Notes: generated by a model from the letters alone, not told the origin. Counted from the stretch's first letter, positions 27,842 to 37,333 are shown. The stretch: DNA of 64,000 nucleotides from Gemmatimonadaceae bacterium (GCA_035606695.1 DATNEW010000026.1:248001-312000); one strand, 5' to 3'. A program made the numbers and translations.

Positions 27842-30535
27842 ATGCGGGTTCGTCCCTCTCTCGCTCGTGCCGTGCTGTTCAGTGTCGCCGCGTTCGTTCT
27901 GGCGGCGTGCCGGGATTCGAGCGCGCCGACCGAGCGGCGTACCATCGTACCCGGCGATCGCAGCTCGACGATCTCCGACGGTGCGCACACCAACGGCAAC
28001 GACGATGTGTGGTTCCTGCCGCCGATGGTGTCGAACCCGCAGGGCTCGCCGGGCTACGGCGATCCGTTTCAGCCGGGGCTGCCGGTGGTGTACGTCATTC
28101 GCGACATGACCGCGAACGGCAACGTCGTTCGCACGCTCGCCGCGCAGGCGGATGGTGAGATGTATCAGGCGAACTGGGACACGAAGAGCGACAATCTCAT
28201 TTCGTCGCACACGTATCGCATCGAAGTGACGATCGCACAGAAGGTGCTGGCGTTCGCCGACGTGTCGAAGGACGGTGACGGCATGAAGAACAACGGCACG
28301 CAGCAGGCCGTCCAGCTGAACGGCAATCGTACGCTGCCGATCAAGGTGCGCATCGAGAAGGGCTGGAACTGCGTCAACAACAACAGCTGCGTCTCGCAGG
28401 TGGTGCCACCGGTGATTCCGCCGGGGCAGAAGATCGTCGTAACGTCGCCCGACGGAAACAACATGGCGGCGTTCAGCGGCGACTGGTTCGACCCCAATCA
28501 GGCGGGCACGTCGAACGTGGTGGTGACGATCGAGGACGTGTCGAGCCAATACACGGCGCAGCCGAACGGCTGCAGCCTCGGATTGACGAAGGAGAACGCG
28601 CAGGGTGTGTTTGGACTGTCGACGCAGTTCTGCGTCCGCATCTCGATCGAGCCGCACGTCGTGCTGACGCAGCCGGTCGTCATCGGTCTGTGCCGGGAGC
28701 ATCCGGGCGACGAGCGTCAGATGGTGCTCAAGTACGACGTCGGCGAAACGCCGAAATTCCTGCGGGAATCCGCGCCGCCCTCGCCGTGTCCCGTGAGCGT
28801 TGGCGCCGTGACGCACGAGCGGAATCCGCTCAAGCGGTTGGCGGCGGCCGTGTTCTCCGGCGCCGGCACCGCGGTGAACTGGGCGCTCGGCGTGAAGCCG
28901 GCGTACGCGATTCATCTTGGCGTCGGTGGACTCGTCGAGATCGGCGACGACTTCAGCGTGTTCACGCTCGGTCTTCCGGCGACGATGGTGCCGGTGACTG
29001 GCGACAATCAGTTCGGGCTTGCCGGCGCCGCGTTGCCGGTGAGACCGACGGTGCGCGTGCTCGCCGTGCACGATACGGGCGGGCCGACGCATCCGGCGGG
29101 TGTTACGGGCGCCGGCGTCACTTGTCAGGTCACGAGCGGGACCGGTGGGGGCCTGTTCGTTGGCAATGCCGTACTGGCAAGTGCGCCGGCGACCGAGTTG
29201 CCGAGCAATGATGGGACGTACGAGTGTCCGTCGTGGGTGCTGTCGCAGGCGGCCGGCGCGAACACGCTCAAGGTGACGTCGGCGCGTCTCGACGCGACCA
29301 TCCAGGCGAATCTCGACGGCACGGTCGTGACACTGCCGGGCGAAGTGACGTTCAACGCGAGCGGCGCCGCGATCACGAGCGTCGGTGTGACGCCGGCGAC
29401 TCCGTCGCTACTCGTGGGACAGACGCAGCAGCTCACCGCGAACGTCGTGCAGAGCGGCGGCGCGCCGACGACCGTGAATTGGTCATCGAGCAATCCCAGC
29501 GTGGCGACGGTTAGCGGTGCGGGTCTCGTGACAGCCGTTGCTGCCGGGACAGCGTCGATCTCGGCGACGTCCGCCTTCGATGCCACGAAATCCGGGTCGG
29601 CTGCGATCACGGTGAACGTGGCCCCGGCGGTGCAGTCGGTTACAACAAATACGCCGAGCGCGCAGCTGCCGCCCAATGCGCAGGTGTCGCTGACGGCGAG
29701 CGTGCAGGTCGTGGGCGGCGCGCCCGAGACGGTGACATGGTTCTCGTCGAACAATTTCGTGGCGACGGTGAATGGCGCCACAGGCGTCGTCACCGCCGGC
29801 TCGCCGGGCACCGCGATCATCACGGCGCGGTCGACGTTCGATCAATCGAAGACAGGCACGACGACGATCAACGTCCTGAGCCCGCCGGTCATCAGCCTTC
29901 ATTCAACGGTCCAGGACGTGAACCAAGCCGGGCAGAAAGTCGATCGCTATCAGATCAACACGATCAATGCCGGCTCCTTCCCGTCGGTCATGTTCGCGGC
30001 GGCAGCGAACCTGCCGCCGTGCGGGCAGGTCACGTCGGCGTCGCGATCGTGGGTGACGTTCTTCGACGGCGGCAACAATCCGCTACAGACATTCTGCGTG
30101 CTGCCGGCGGCGCTGAGCGATCCGACCGGGCTGTTCGTCGGCGTGCCGCGTTGGTCGCAGCCGCCCGCGGCGGTGCACTACGATCTCGTGGATCGTCTCG
30201 CCGGCTTCACGTACAGCTCGAATTCGATCGCGCTGTTCGGGCCCGTGTTCGACGTGTTCCCGCGGTCGTTCAGCACGGACTGGCCGGCCGTGCCGAACGC
30301 GGCGACGTACACGGTGACCGTGCAGTTCTGCGACAGCTGGCCGCAAACCGGCGATTGGCGCAATTGCAATAATCCCTGGCACGCGTGGACGACAAACACG
30401 ATTGCCGCGCCAACGACGAGTTTTCAGAGCGGGTTCGTCGGCGCGCAGCCCGGCCGCTGGCAGGTGACCGCCGTCGATGCGAACGGCCAGCCGATCGTGA
30501 CCTCGCAATGGTTCTACTTCAAGTACATCGTGTGA
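27842..30535 (+). CDS. Big2 domain surface lipoprotein
   Basis: 897 aa. Lipoprotein signal peptide with lipobox LAAC (FVLAACRDSSAPT). A unique N-terminal half of about 480 residues with several Cys is followed by two bacterial Ig-like group 2 domains (SVGVTPATPSLLVGQTQQLTANV to SISATS, and a second to IITARS), each with the typical V-x-W-S-S-x-N-x-x-V-A-T-V core, then a C-terminal about 220-residue domain. Probably outer-membrane anchored. GAGGATG upstream of ATG 27842 supplies the SD. A strong terminator follows. Confidence 0.82.
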   Translation: MRVRPSLARAVLFSVAAFVLAACRDSSAPTERRTIVPGDRSSTISDGAHTNGNDDVWFLPPMVSNPQGSPGYGDPFQPGLPVVYVIRDMTANGNVVRTLAAQADGEMYQANWDTKSDNLISSHTYRIEVTIAQKVLAFADVSKDGDGMKNNGTQQAVQLNGNRTLPIKVRIEKGWNCVNNNSCVSQVVPPVIPPGQKIVVTSPDGNNMAAFSGDWFDPNQAGTSNVVVTIEDVSSQYTAQPNGCSLGLTKENAQGVFGLSTQFCVRISIEPHVVLTQPVVIGLCREHPGDERQMVLKYDVGETPKFLRESAPPSPCPVSVGAVTHERNPLKRLAAAVFSGAGTAVNWALGVKPAYAIHLGVGGLVEIGDDFSVFTLGLPATMVPVTGDNQFGLAGAALPVRPTVRVLAVHDTGGPTHPAGVTGAGVTCQVTSGTGGGLFVGNAVLASAPATELPSNDGTYECPSWVLSQAAGANTLKVTSARLDATIQANLDGTVVTLPGEVTFNASGAAITSVGVTPATPSLLVGQTQQLTANVVQSGGAPTTVNWSSSNPSVATVSGAGLVTAVAAGTASISATSAFDATKSGSAAITVNVAPAVQSVTTNTPSAQLPPNAQVSLTASVQVVGGAPETVTWFSSNNFVATVNGATGVVTAGSPGTAIITARSTFDQSKTGTTTINVLSPPVISLHSTVQDVNQAGQKVDRYQINTINAGSFPSVMFAAAANLPPCGQVTSASRSWVTFFDGGNNPLQTFCVLPAALSDPTGLFVGVPRWSQPPAAVHYDLVDRLAGFTYSSNSIALFGPVFDVFPRSFSTDWPAVPNAATYTVTVQFCDSWPQTGDWRNCNNPWHAWTTNTIAAPTTSFQSGFVGAQPGRWQVTAVDANGQPIVTSQWFYFKYIV

Positions 30536-30546
30536 TCGGTTGAAGA

Positions 30547-30578
30547 AGGGCGGCCCGCTTGTCGCGGGCCGCCCTTTG
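30547..30578. terminator. Bidirectional hairpin terminator between convergent genes
   Basis: Perfect 12-bp stem AGGGCGGCCCGC (30547-30558) with its complement (30564-30575), 5-nt loop, followed by TTT. It lies between the lipoprotein and amidohydrolase stop codons. Confidence 0.85.
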
Positions 30579-30592
30579 TAGTTCCCGGACGA

Positions 30593-32113
30593 TTATTTCG
30601 TGCCGCGATCGGCGCGTGCCTTGGCCACCATCTGCTTCACCTCGCGCATCAGTGTGGGCCCGTGATAGGGAATGCCGTCCTTGATCGTCCATTCGACGCC
30701 GCCGGTGTGCACCGGCTTGCCGTCTTTGATGTCGTCGACGCCCGTCGGATACAGCACTTTCAAATTCTCTAATGGGTTGCCGTTCACGACGATCAGGTCC
30801 GCGCGAAATCCCTGGCGTACGCGTCCGAGCTCCGTTTCCTTGCCGAGGATGCGTGCGTTGTTCCCGGTGGCGTGCTGAATGACCTTGATCGTCGGGAAGC
30901 CAGCTTCCTGATGGAGCTCGAGCTCGCGCAGCAGGCCGAAGCCGTACATCTGATAGATGAAGCCCGCGTCGTCGCCGGCGCCGACCAGGCCGCCCTTTCG
31001 CTCGAAGTCGCGCACGGCGTTCATCCAGATGCGATAGTTCTCTTTCCAGAACGTCTCGTCGGTCGACGTCCAACCGAAGAAGTACGAACCGTGATTCGCG
31101 GGATCGGGGCGGAAATAGTCCTCGAGCGTCGGATGCAGATAGTCCGCGAACCAGGGCTGCGTGCGCGCGCGCTGTAAGTCCCGGGACGCCTCATAAATGT
31201 CGAGGGTCGGCACCCATGCGACGTGATGCGAGACCATCGAGTCGAGGACCATCTGCAACCGCGCCGGATCGGCTTCGCGCCAGAGATGCCCCGCCCACCG
31301 GAAGCGATCCGTCTCGTTGTTATAGTTGTAGTATGACGGAAAATCCTGGACGCCGTTGAGGATCGCGGCATCCGGAATGCCGTACCAGTGCTCGATGCTC
31401 GTCGTGCCGAAGTGGATGTCGTCCCACGCGTTCGTCTCTTCGACGCCGACGTGATGCGCGATGCGCATGCCTTCCTTGTGCGCCTCGTCCTCCATCACCT
31501 GCATGATGTCGCGGTCGATGCCCAAGAGCTTGATGCCGTCCGCGCCCATCGCCTTGATCGCCCGCACGCGCGCGCGCGCGGAATCGGCGTTGGTCGGCCG
31601 GCCGAACTGCGGGTAGACGAAGATGCGCGGCGCTGCGATCGTGCCCTTGCTGCTCGCCTCACGCCACGCGAGCGCCTTCTTCGTATCGCTGCCGACGTCG
31701 CGGATGGCCGTGATGCCGCACGCGAGCCAGATCTTGAACTCGTATTCGATCGGTTGCGCGACGCCCGCGCGCTCATCCTGCATGTGCGCGTGCACGTTGA
31801 TCAACCCGGGCAGCACATACTTTCCCGTCGCATCGATCTCCGCCGTGTTCGCGTCGGCGCGAGGGCGACGACTCCTGCCGGCGCGGCTGAGCGCGACCGG
31901 ATCGAGTGGCACGACCTGGGTGATCATGCCGTTCTCGACGACGATGTCGAACGGTCCGCGGGCCGGCGTGCCGTTGCCGTCTTCGACGATGGCGTTGCGG
32001 ATGATCAGTCGCGCGGGCCGCGTGCCGCTGACCGCCGTCGTTTGCGCCGAAAGCACGGCGGTGCACAGCGCGGTGATCGCACAGGCAAAGCGGAAGGGCG
32101 TCGCGAGACTCAT
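30593..32113 (-). CDS. Exported metal-dependent amidohydrolase
   Basis: 506 aa from ATG 32113, opening a signal peptide (FACAITALCTAVLSAQ). Amidohydrolase superfamily: HAH metal motif in LPGLINVHAHM, Lys in ADGIKLLG, His in MRIAHHVG and TSIEHWYG, terminal Asp in LVGAGDDAGF, and the C-terminal RQGFRADLIVVNGNPL strand. Similar to the protein at 15836 but clearly diverged. Substrate unknown, periplasmic by signal peptide. Divergent from the lipoprotein gene at 32219. Confidence 0.87.
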   Translation of the reverse strand: MSLATPFRFACAITALCTAVLSAQTTAVSGTRPARLIIRNAIVEDGNGTPARGPFDIVVENGMITQVVPLDPVALSRAGRSRRPRADANTAEIDATGKYVLPGLINVHAHMQDERAGVAQPIEYEFKIWLACGITAIRDVGSDTKKALAWREASSKGTIAAPRIFVYPQFGRPTNADSARARVRAIKAMGADGIKLLGIDRDIMQVMEDEAHKEGMRIAHHVGVEETNAWDDIHFGTTSIEHWYGIPDAAILNGVQDFPSYYNYNNETDRFRWAGHLWREADPARLQMVLDSMVSHHVAWVPTLDIYEASRDLQRARTQPWFADYLHPTLEDYFRPDPANHGSYFFGWTSTDETFWKENYRIWMNAVRDFERKGGLVGAGDDAGFIYQMYGFGLLRELELHQEAGFPTIKVIQHATGNNARILGKETELGRVRQGFRADLIVVNGNPLENLKVLYPTGVDDIKDGKPVHTGGVEWTIKDGIPYHGPTLMREVKQMVAKARADRGTK

Positions 32114-32206
32114 GTTATGCTCGATAGAAGGATGTGCCGCGAGTCGCGAAACTGCGCCGTGCGGGACGATCTCGTCAATAGGTGGCCGGTCCGCCGACAC
32201 AGGCGG

Positions 32207-32212
32207 TAACTT
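32207..32212 (+). promoter_or_regulatory. Candidate -10 box, leaderless lipoprotein gene
   Basis: TAACTT ends exactly 6 nt before ATG 32219, with no SD between them, matching the spacing of other candidates in this window (2841, 37334). Confidence 0.4.
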
Positions 32213-32218
32213 GTGTCC

Positions 32219-32689
32219 ATGCGAACGTTTCTGATGCTCTCGATGACGTGCGTCATTGCGGCATGCCAGCCGCACGCGTCTCCGGCGACGACCGTCGTGC
32301 CGTCATCCGGCACCTACACGTTCGACGAGCGAGTCACCGCGGCGGCCGGCGCGCCGGTGACGACGATACAGGGTACGGTACACTTCACGGGCGACACGAT
32401 CCTCGTCGAGGCGCAGCCGGGCCCATGCCACTACGACGCTGCCGCTTCGACGCCGACCGAGGCCCTGGTGTATGCGTGCGCCGACGTGCACCTCAACTTC
32501 GATCGACGGGATCCGGTGGGGCGCGCAACCTACGTCCTGCAAACGACCGTCACCGAGAACAAGACGACGTGCATTCGCTATACGACGAACTCGGCGGGTG
32601 TCCAGGTCTGTGCGCAAACCGCGGTCGAGCCGGTGGATCGGAAGGTGACGGTCAGCGCGAAGCTTCGACTCATTCCCGCGACACCGTAG
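32219..32689 (+). CDS. Lipoprotein of unknown function
   Basis: 156 aa from ATG 32219. N-terminal MRTFLMLSMTCVIAACQPHAS is a lipoprotein signal with lipobox IAAC. The mature part is beta-rich with Cys pairs (PCHYD, YACADV, TTCIRY, QVCAQT) that could form disulfides. No family recognised. The next gene starts 2 nt after its stop, implying a shared transcript. Confidence 0.7.
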   Translation: MRTFLMLSMTCVIAACQPHASPATTVVPSSGTYTFDERVTAAAGAPVTTIQGTVHFTGDTILVEAQPGPCHYDAAASTPTEALVYACADVHLNFDRRDPVGRATYVLQTTVTENKTTCIRYTTNSAGVQVCAQTAVEPVDRKVTVSAKLRLIPATP

Positions 32690-32691
32690 GC

Positions 32692-33630
32692 GTGTTGGCC
32701 GACGAGAAGCAGAACTGGGAACGCGACGAACCGGCCGCCCGCTTGAGCATCGCGGAGATCACGCGGCTGCTCGATCCGTGGCTCGCCGGACGCGACGTGC
32801 TCGACGCGGAGCTTCTGTCGGGCGGCTTGATGAATCGAAATGTTCTGCTGCGCCTCAGCGGAAGGCCAGCTGAGTGTGTGCTGCGCGTCTACGATCGCGA
32901 TCCGTCGTCGTGCGCGCGCGAGGTGGCCGTGCTCGGCATGATCGGCCGCGACGTGCCGGTGCCGCGCGTGTTCTACGCCGATGAAGCGGGCGAGCACGGT
33001 CCTCCGCTCGCCGTGTTGTCGGCGGTCGACGGCATCTCGCTCTTCACGCTGCGGTCGATGGGTGACGACGAGGCGCTGGCCGCGGCCTCGTATGCCGCGG
33101 GACGTGTGCTGCCGTCGATCGGAAAATTTCCCGGACCGCCGACGCCGGCGGAGACGGTCGGCTCGCTCGTCGAGCGGTTTGGTGGCACGGCAGTCTACCA
33201 GCAGCGCGTTCCGGCGGCGTTACATGAACGACTGCTCGCCGTCGTCAATGCGTGGCAACCGCGGCTCGAGGAAGTTTCGCTCGTGCATGGTCTCGTGCAC
33301 TGCGATTTCAATTCTCGAAACGTGTTCGTTGCGCGCGACGGGGATGGCTGGCGTGTCTCGGCGGTGCTGGACTGGGAATTCGCGATCGATGCGTCGCCGT
33401 TCGTCGACGTCGGCAACTTCCTTCGGTACCACCGGCCGGAGCGTCCGTGCTACGAGCCGCAGTTCTCACGCGGCCTGCGCGACGGCGGGATGTTGCTTCC
33501 TGACGATTGGCTGATGATCGCGCGCCTGATGGACGCGCCGGCGCTCTGCGAGCTGCTGACGAGACCGCGCGTTCCGGCGAGCGTGGTTGGCGAGTTGATC
33601 GATCTCCTGGAGCGGATGACTGATGGCTGA
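32692..33630 (+). CDS. Aminoglycoside phosphotransferase (APH) family kinase
   Basis: 312 aa from GTG 32692. The phosphotransferase catalytic loop is VHGLVHCDFNSRNVFV (H-x-D-x-x-x-x-N) and the metal-binding motif is VLDWEFAI, with the N-lobe Lys/Arg region in ECVLRVYDRD. The family includes aminoglycoside, choline and homoserine kinases as well as many orphan small-molecule kinases, so antibiotic resistance should not be assumed. It overlaps the methyltransferase gene by 8 nt (ATGGCTGA). Confidence 0.85.
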   Translation: MLADEKQNWERDEPAARLSIAEITRLLDPWLAGRDVLDAELLSGGLMNRNVLLRLSGRPAECVLRVYDRDPSSCAREVAVLGMIGRDVPVPRVFYADEAGEHGPPLAVLSAVDGISLFTLRSMGDDEALAAASYAAGRVLPSIGKFPGPPTPAETVGSLVERFGGTAVYQQRVPAALHERLLAVVNAWQPRLEEVSLVHGLVHCDFNSRNVFVARDGDGWRVSAVLDWEFAIDASPFVDVGNFLRYHRPERPCYEPQFSRGLRDGGMLLPDDWLMIARLMDAPALCELLTRPRVPASVVGELIDLLERMTDG

Positions 33631-34462
33631 GCGTTCGGCGAGCCTCACGGCGCGTGGTGTCGCGGTGCTTCGCGCAGCGCATTCGATCGTCGACGGCAAG
33701 CCGCCGATTCTCGACGATCACGTGATCGGGCGACTGCTCGGTCCCGATTTCGAGCGGCAGGTTCACGAGCGCATCGATGAACTGCAGAATCCCACGGCGC
33801 GCGGACTCAGGTCACATGTGCTGCTTCGGTCGCGATACGCCGAGGATTGTTTGGCTGACGCGGTGGGGCGCGGGGTATCCCGGTATGTGTTGCTCGGGGC
33901 CGGTCTGGATACGTTCGCATATCGCCAGCCGGCATGGGCGCGCGACATCGAGATCATCGAGGTGGATCAGCCCGCGAGCCAGGCGATGAAGCGAGCGATG
34001 CTCGATGCGGCTGGCGTCGTGGTTCCTGGAAACGTTCGGTATGCCGACGTGGACTTCGAGCGCGAGTCGCTCGCCGCGGCGTTCGCGCGCCACGGCATCG
34101 ACACCGGGACGCCGACCTTTTTCTCGTGGCTCGGCGTCACGATGTATCTGGAGCGCCAGGCGATCGATGCGGTGCTCGCGACGGTGGCGTCGTTTCCGCG
34201 CGGCTCGGAGATCGTGTTGACGTTTGCGCAGCCCCGCGGCGCGGACGATCCCGGCGCGCGGTTCGCCGAGCAAGCGGCGGCGGTGGGAGAGCCATGGGTG
34301 AGCTATTTCACGCCCGAGGAGATGCGCACGTTGCTCGAGGGCCACGGATTCTCGAGTGTGGCGTTGCTCGAGAGAGATGAAGCCGAGCGACGGTATTTTG
34401 CGGGGCGGAGCGACGGGCTGCTGGTGCCGCGTCGAACGGCGATCGTGCGGGCGACGGTGTAG
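33623..34462 (+). CDS. SAM-dependent methyltransferase, LCMT/TIGR00027-like
   Basis: 279 aa. It matches the leucine-carboxyl-methyltransferase-like class: LRSHVLLRSRYAEDCL, the SAM motif YVLLGAGLDTFAYR, EVDQPASQAMK (acidic residue binding the ribose), FFSWLGVTMYLERQAI and WVSYFTPEEM near the C-terminus. Probably O-methylates a small carboxylate. Its start lies inside the upstream kinase gene, so the two products are probably made together and may act on the same metabolite. Confidence 0.87.
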   Translation: MAERSASLTARGVAVLRAAHSIVDGKPPILDDHVIGRLLGPDFERQVHERIDELQNPTARGLRSHVLLRSRYAEDCLADAVGRGVSRYVLLGAGLDTFAYRQPAWARDIEIIEVDQPASQAMKRAMLDAAGVVVPGNVRYADVDFERESLAAAFARHGIDTGTPTFFSWLGVTMYLERQAIDAVLATVASFPRGSEIVLTFAQPRGADDPGARFAEQAAAVGEPWVSYFTPEEMRTLLEGHGFSSVALLERDEAERRYFAGRSDGLLVPRRTAIVRATV

Positions 34463-34468
34463 TCAATG

Positions 34469-34711
34469 ACCACGGACGGACGGCGGACAACGGCGGACCG
34501 GCACGGAGACGGCGTTCACCGTTTGTAACTGCGTTTGACGTGAGCTCTTTTAGAAAACCCCCAGGATGCTTCGAGGTTCGGAGCGTCCTGAGGGTTTTGT
34601 TAAAAAGTCATGAAACTGCAGTCAACGGCAGTTCACGCCGTCTCCGTGCCTTTCCGTGATCGTCCGACGTCCGTCCGTGGTAAAGCAGTCGTCCGACGTT
34701 CGTCCGTGGTC
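34469..34711. repeat. Composite inverted-repeat element (CGGAC family, copy B)
   Basis: Left arm from ACCACGGACGGACGGCGGAC through GGCACGGAGACGGCG to about 34514; right arm (34635-34680) is its near-perfect complement (CGCCGTCTCCGTGCC to GTCCGTCCGTGGT). A second copy of the outer unit follows to 34710. In the centre, AAAACCCCCAGGATGCT (34554-34570) pairs with AGCGTCCTGAGGGTTTT (34582-34598), a bidirectional terminator for the convergent genes. It fills the whole intergenic gap and touches the stop codon of the NHL gene. Confidence 0.7.
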
Positions 34712-35924
34712 AGGGTTTGGGCCACACGACACCCTGATTCGGCTCGACCATCGCCATCCCCTTGTACACGAACTTCTGAATCCGCTTGCCCTCGTACGTC
34801 TCAGTCGTGTAGATGTTGCCCTTCGAGTCCGTGGCGATCGAGTGGACCGCGAAGAATTCGCCCGGCTGCCGGCCGCCGTCGCCGAACTGCGTGATGATCT
34901 CGAGGGACTGGCGGTCCATCACGTAGATCCGCTCGTTCTTGCCGTCGGCCAGGAAGATGTACTTCTGCGCCGGATCCTTCGAGAACGCGATGTCCCAGAC
35001 CGATCCGTCGCCCCGCGTCTCGGGCTTTATGATTTTCTCTTTAACGAACTCTCCATTCTTCTTGAAGACCTGAATGCGGTCGTTCGGACGGTCGCACACG
35101 TAGACCAGGCCGTCGTTCGTCGGTTCCGCGCAGTGGACCGGGTTGCGAAACTGCGGATCGAGCGGCGCGGTCGGATTGTACGGGCCCGGGTTCGAATCGC
35201 TCGGCACGTGGCCATACGCGCCCCAGATGCGCTTGATCTTGCCATCTCCGATGTTCAGCACGGCCACGCGCTTGTTGCCGTATCCGTCGGCCACGAAGGC
35301 TTCCTGGGCTTTCGTGTCGAACGAGATCTTCGCGACCCGCCCGAAGTGCGTCAGGCTTCGGCTGTCGACTTTCTGTCCGGGCTCGCCGATCTCCGCCAGG
35401 AACTTGCCGTCGTGCGTGAACTTGAGAATGAACGAATCGCCGGCGCCGGGCGGGCAATTCTTGTCGCCGCCGGCGGGGCAGGTGCCATTGCCGCCAATCC
35501 ACACGTTGTTCTTGTCGTCGATCGAGATGCCGTGGTTCGACTGCGGCCAATCATGATCGGGCGCGGGGCCGCCCCACGCATTCACGAGATTGCCCGCGGG
35601 ATCGAACTCCAGCACCGGCGGAGCAGGGACGCAGCACGTGGACAACGGCGTCGGCTGCGCGACGGCGCCGATCTCGTGTTGCGCGTCGAACGTGTCGTTG
35701 CGGTGCACGATGAACACGTGATCCTGCGCGTCGACACCGACGCCGATCACGTTGCCAAGCACCCAGTGATTCGGCAGCGGCTTGGGCCACATCGGATCGA
35801 CCTCGAAGCGCGGCGCGCGAACCGTCTCGACTCGTGCCTTGCCGTCGAGCACGCGCTGCGCGAAGAAGAGGGCGACCATCGTGACGACGATGACGAGCGC
35901 GCGAATTCGCATCAGGCGGCTCAT
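34710..35924 (-). CDS. NHL-repeat beta-propeller protein, exported
   Basis: 404 aa from ATG 35924, which overlaps the TGA of the upstream paralogue (ATGA) and has GGGAGG as SD. An N-terminal hydrophobic helix (RALVIVVTMVALFFAQ) is a signal peptide or anchor. Six-bladed NHL propeller: VGVDAQDHVFIVHR, ISIDDKNNVWIGG, AEAFVADGYGNKRVAVL-type blades, PNDRIQVFKKNG and SIATDSKGNIYTTETYEGKRIQKF. Resembles the lyase part of peptidyl-amidating enzymes in fold only. Role unknown, possibly a sensor or structural partner in the adjoining oxidation genes. Confidence 0.85.
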   Translation of the reverse strand: MSRLMRIRALVIVVTMVALFFAQRVLDGKARVETVRAPRFEVDPMWPKPLPNHWVLGNVIGVGVDAQDHVFIVHRNDTFDAQHEIGAVAQPTPLSTCCVPAPPVLEFDPAGNLVNAWGGPAPDHDWPQSNHGISIDDKNNVWIGGNGTCPAGGDKNCPPGAGDSFILKFTHDGKFLAEIGEPGQKVDSRSLTHFGRVAKISFDTKAQEAFVADGYGNKRVAVLNIGDGKIKRIWGAYGHVPSDSNPGPYNPTAPLDPQFRNPVHCAEPTNDGLVYVCDRPNDRIQVFKKNGEFVKEKIIKPETRGDGSVWDIAFSKDPAQKYIFLADGKNERIYVMDRQSLEIITQFGDGGRQPGEFFAVHSIATDSKGNIYTTETYEGKRIQKFVYKGMAMVEPNQGVVWPKP

Positions 35925-37234
35925 CGCTTGCCTCCCGACGCCTTCGAGGGCCACACCACCGCGGGATCCTTCGCCGTCACCGGCGCAACGCCCTTGTAGT
36001 CGAACTTCTGCACCCGCTTGCCCTCGTACGTCTCGGTCGTGTAGAGGTTGCCCTTGGAATCCGTCGCGAGGCTGTGCGGCGCGTAGAACTGGCCCGGCTG
36101 CCGGCCGCCGTCGCCGAAGCTTCGCAACACGGCGAGCGTTTTCCGGTCGAGCACGTGGATCTGCATGTTCTGCCCGTCGGCGACGTAGAGGTACGCCTGC
36201 TGCGGATCGCGCGACAGGGCGATGTCCCACACGGCGCCCAGGCCAAGCGTGTTCGGCATGATCGTTTTTTCGGTGACGAACGAGCCGTCTTTCTTGAAGA
36301 CTTGAATGCGGTCGTTCTGTGGATCGCACACGTAGAGCAGGCCATCCTTCGCGAGCTCCACGCAGCGCACGGGACCAAACTGTTTCGCCGCCGCATTACT
36401 CGGCGAATACCGCGCGCTGTCGGCGTCGACCGGCGGCTTGCCATAGGCGCCCCAGAAGCGCTTGATCGCGCCCGTCTGCATGTCGATCACCGCGACGCGA
36501 TGATTCCGATATCCGTCGGCGACGAACACTTCGCCGGCCTTGGTGTCGAACGCGAAGCCCGCCGGGCCGCCGAACGACTCCATGCTCGTGCTGTTCGGCG
36601 GGAGCGACGGTTTCACCACCCGCGCACCGCGACCGCGTCCGCCCCGCCCGGGTGAAACGCCCTGATACGCCGTATCCGCGCCACGTCCCGGTGCGGCCGC
36701 GAGCGTCGGTGCGGGCGGCTGCTTGCCGAACTCCGCGACGAACTTGCCGTCGCGCGTGAACTTTAGAATTCTCGAATCCTGACCGCCGGCCCCGCCGATC
36801 CACACGTAGCCGCTGTCGTCTACGGCAATGCCGGCGTTCTGCTCCGGCCAATCGTAGCCCGCGCCCGGCCCACCCCAATGATTCACGAGCGTGCCGCCGG
36901 CGTCGAACTCCAGGACGTTGGGCGCGGGCGTGCAACACTCGCCGGTCGGCGGAGTGGTGGCCGAGCCCATTTCGGTGCGCTGGTTGAAGCTGTCGGTCAA
37001 GTGGACGACGAAGATGTGATCGCGCGCGTCCACGGCGACGCCCGTCGACGAGCCCAGAATCCAGCGATTAGGCATGGGTTTGGGCCACATCATCTCGACC
37101 TCGAAGCGTGGCGCGCGGGCCACGGCGGCGGGGACGTCGCGCGCGGGACCGGCGGGCGCGGCCCGCTGAGCGGCCGCCCAGGACACCGGACAGGCCGCAA
37201 GGCTCAAGGGCAGCACGAGACTACGTCGAAGCAT
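35921..37234 (-). CDS. NHL-repeat beta-propeller protein, exported (paralogue)
   Basis: 437 aa, signal peptide VLPLSLAACPVSWAAAQ. GGAG lies 5 nt before ATG 37234. The blades align with the downstream gene along the whole length (VAVDARDHIFVVHL, IAVDDSGYVWIGG, VFVADGYRNHRVAV, SLATDSKGNLYTTETYEGKRVQKF), pointing to a tandem duplication. It differs by a Gly/Arg-rich insert (about nt 36615-36690) between blades. Translationally coupled with 34710-35924. Confidence 0.86.
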   Translation of the reverse strand: MLRRSLVLPLSLAACPVSWAAAQRAAPAGPARDVPAAVARAPRFEVEMMWPKPMPNRWILGSSTGVAVDARDHIFVVHLTDSFNQRTEMGSATTPPTGECCTPAPNVLEFDAGGTLVNHWGGPGAGYDWPEQNAGIAVDDSGYVWIGGAGGQDSRILKFTRDGKFVAEFGKQPPAPTLAAAPGRGADTAYQGVSPGRGGRGRGARVVKPSLPPNSTSMESFGGPAGFAFDTKAGEVFVADGYRNHRVAVIDMQTGAIKRFWGAYGKPPVDADSARYSPSNAAAKQFGPVRCVELAKDGLLYVCDPQNDRIQVFKKDGSFVTEKTIMPNTLGLGAVWDIALSRDPQQAYLYVADGQNMQIHVLDRKTLAVLRSFGDGGRQPGQFYAPHSLATDSKGNLYTTETYEGKRVQKFDYKGVAPVTAKDPAVVWPSKASGGKR

Positions 37235-37260
37235 TAGGTCTCCGTTGGGTCTTCGAGGTC

Positions 37261-37290
37261 TTCGTCAGGCTTTGTCAGGCTTCGTCAGTC
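37261..37290. repeat. Decamer tandem repeat
   Basis: Three consecutive 10-bp units with consensus TTCGTCAGGC in the 111-bp divergent gap. Period and placement recall the arrays at 4301 and 47611. Confidence 0.5.
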
Positions 37291-37333
37291 AAAATCGAGC
37301 GAGCGTCCCGTTCCGTCCCGTGGGACCGAGCGG

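Noticed and set aside
32692-33630. Aminoglycoside resistance gene
   Set aside because: Only the general APH fold motifs are present; this family is full of unrelated small-molecule kinases and nothing points to antibiotic modification.
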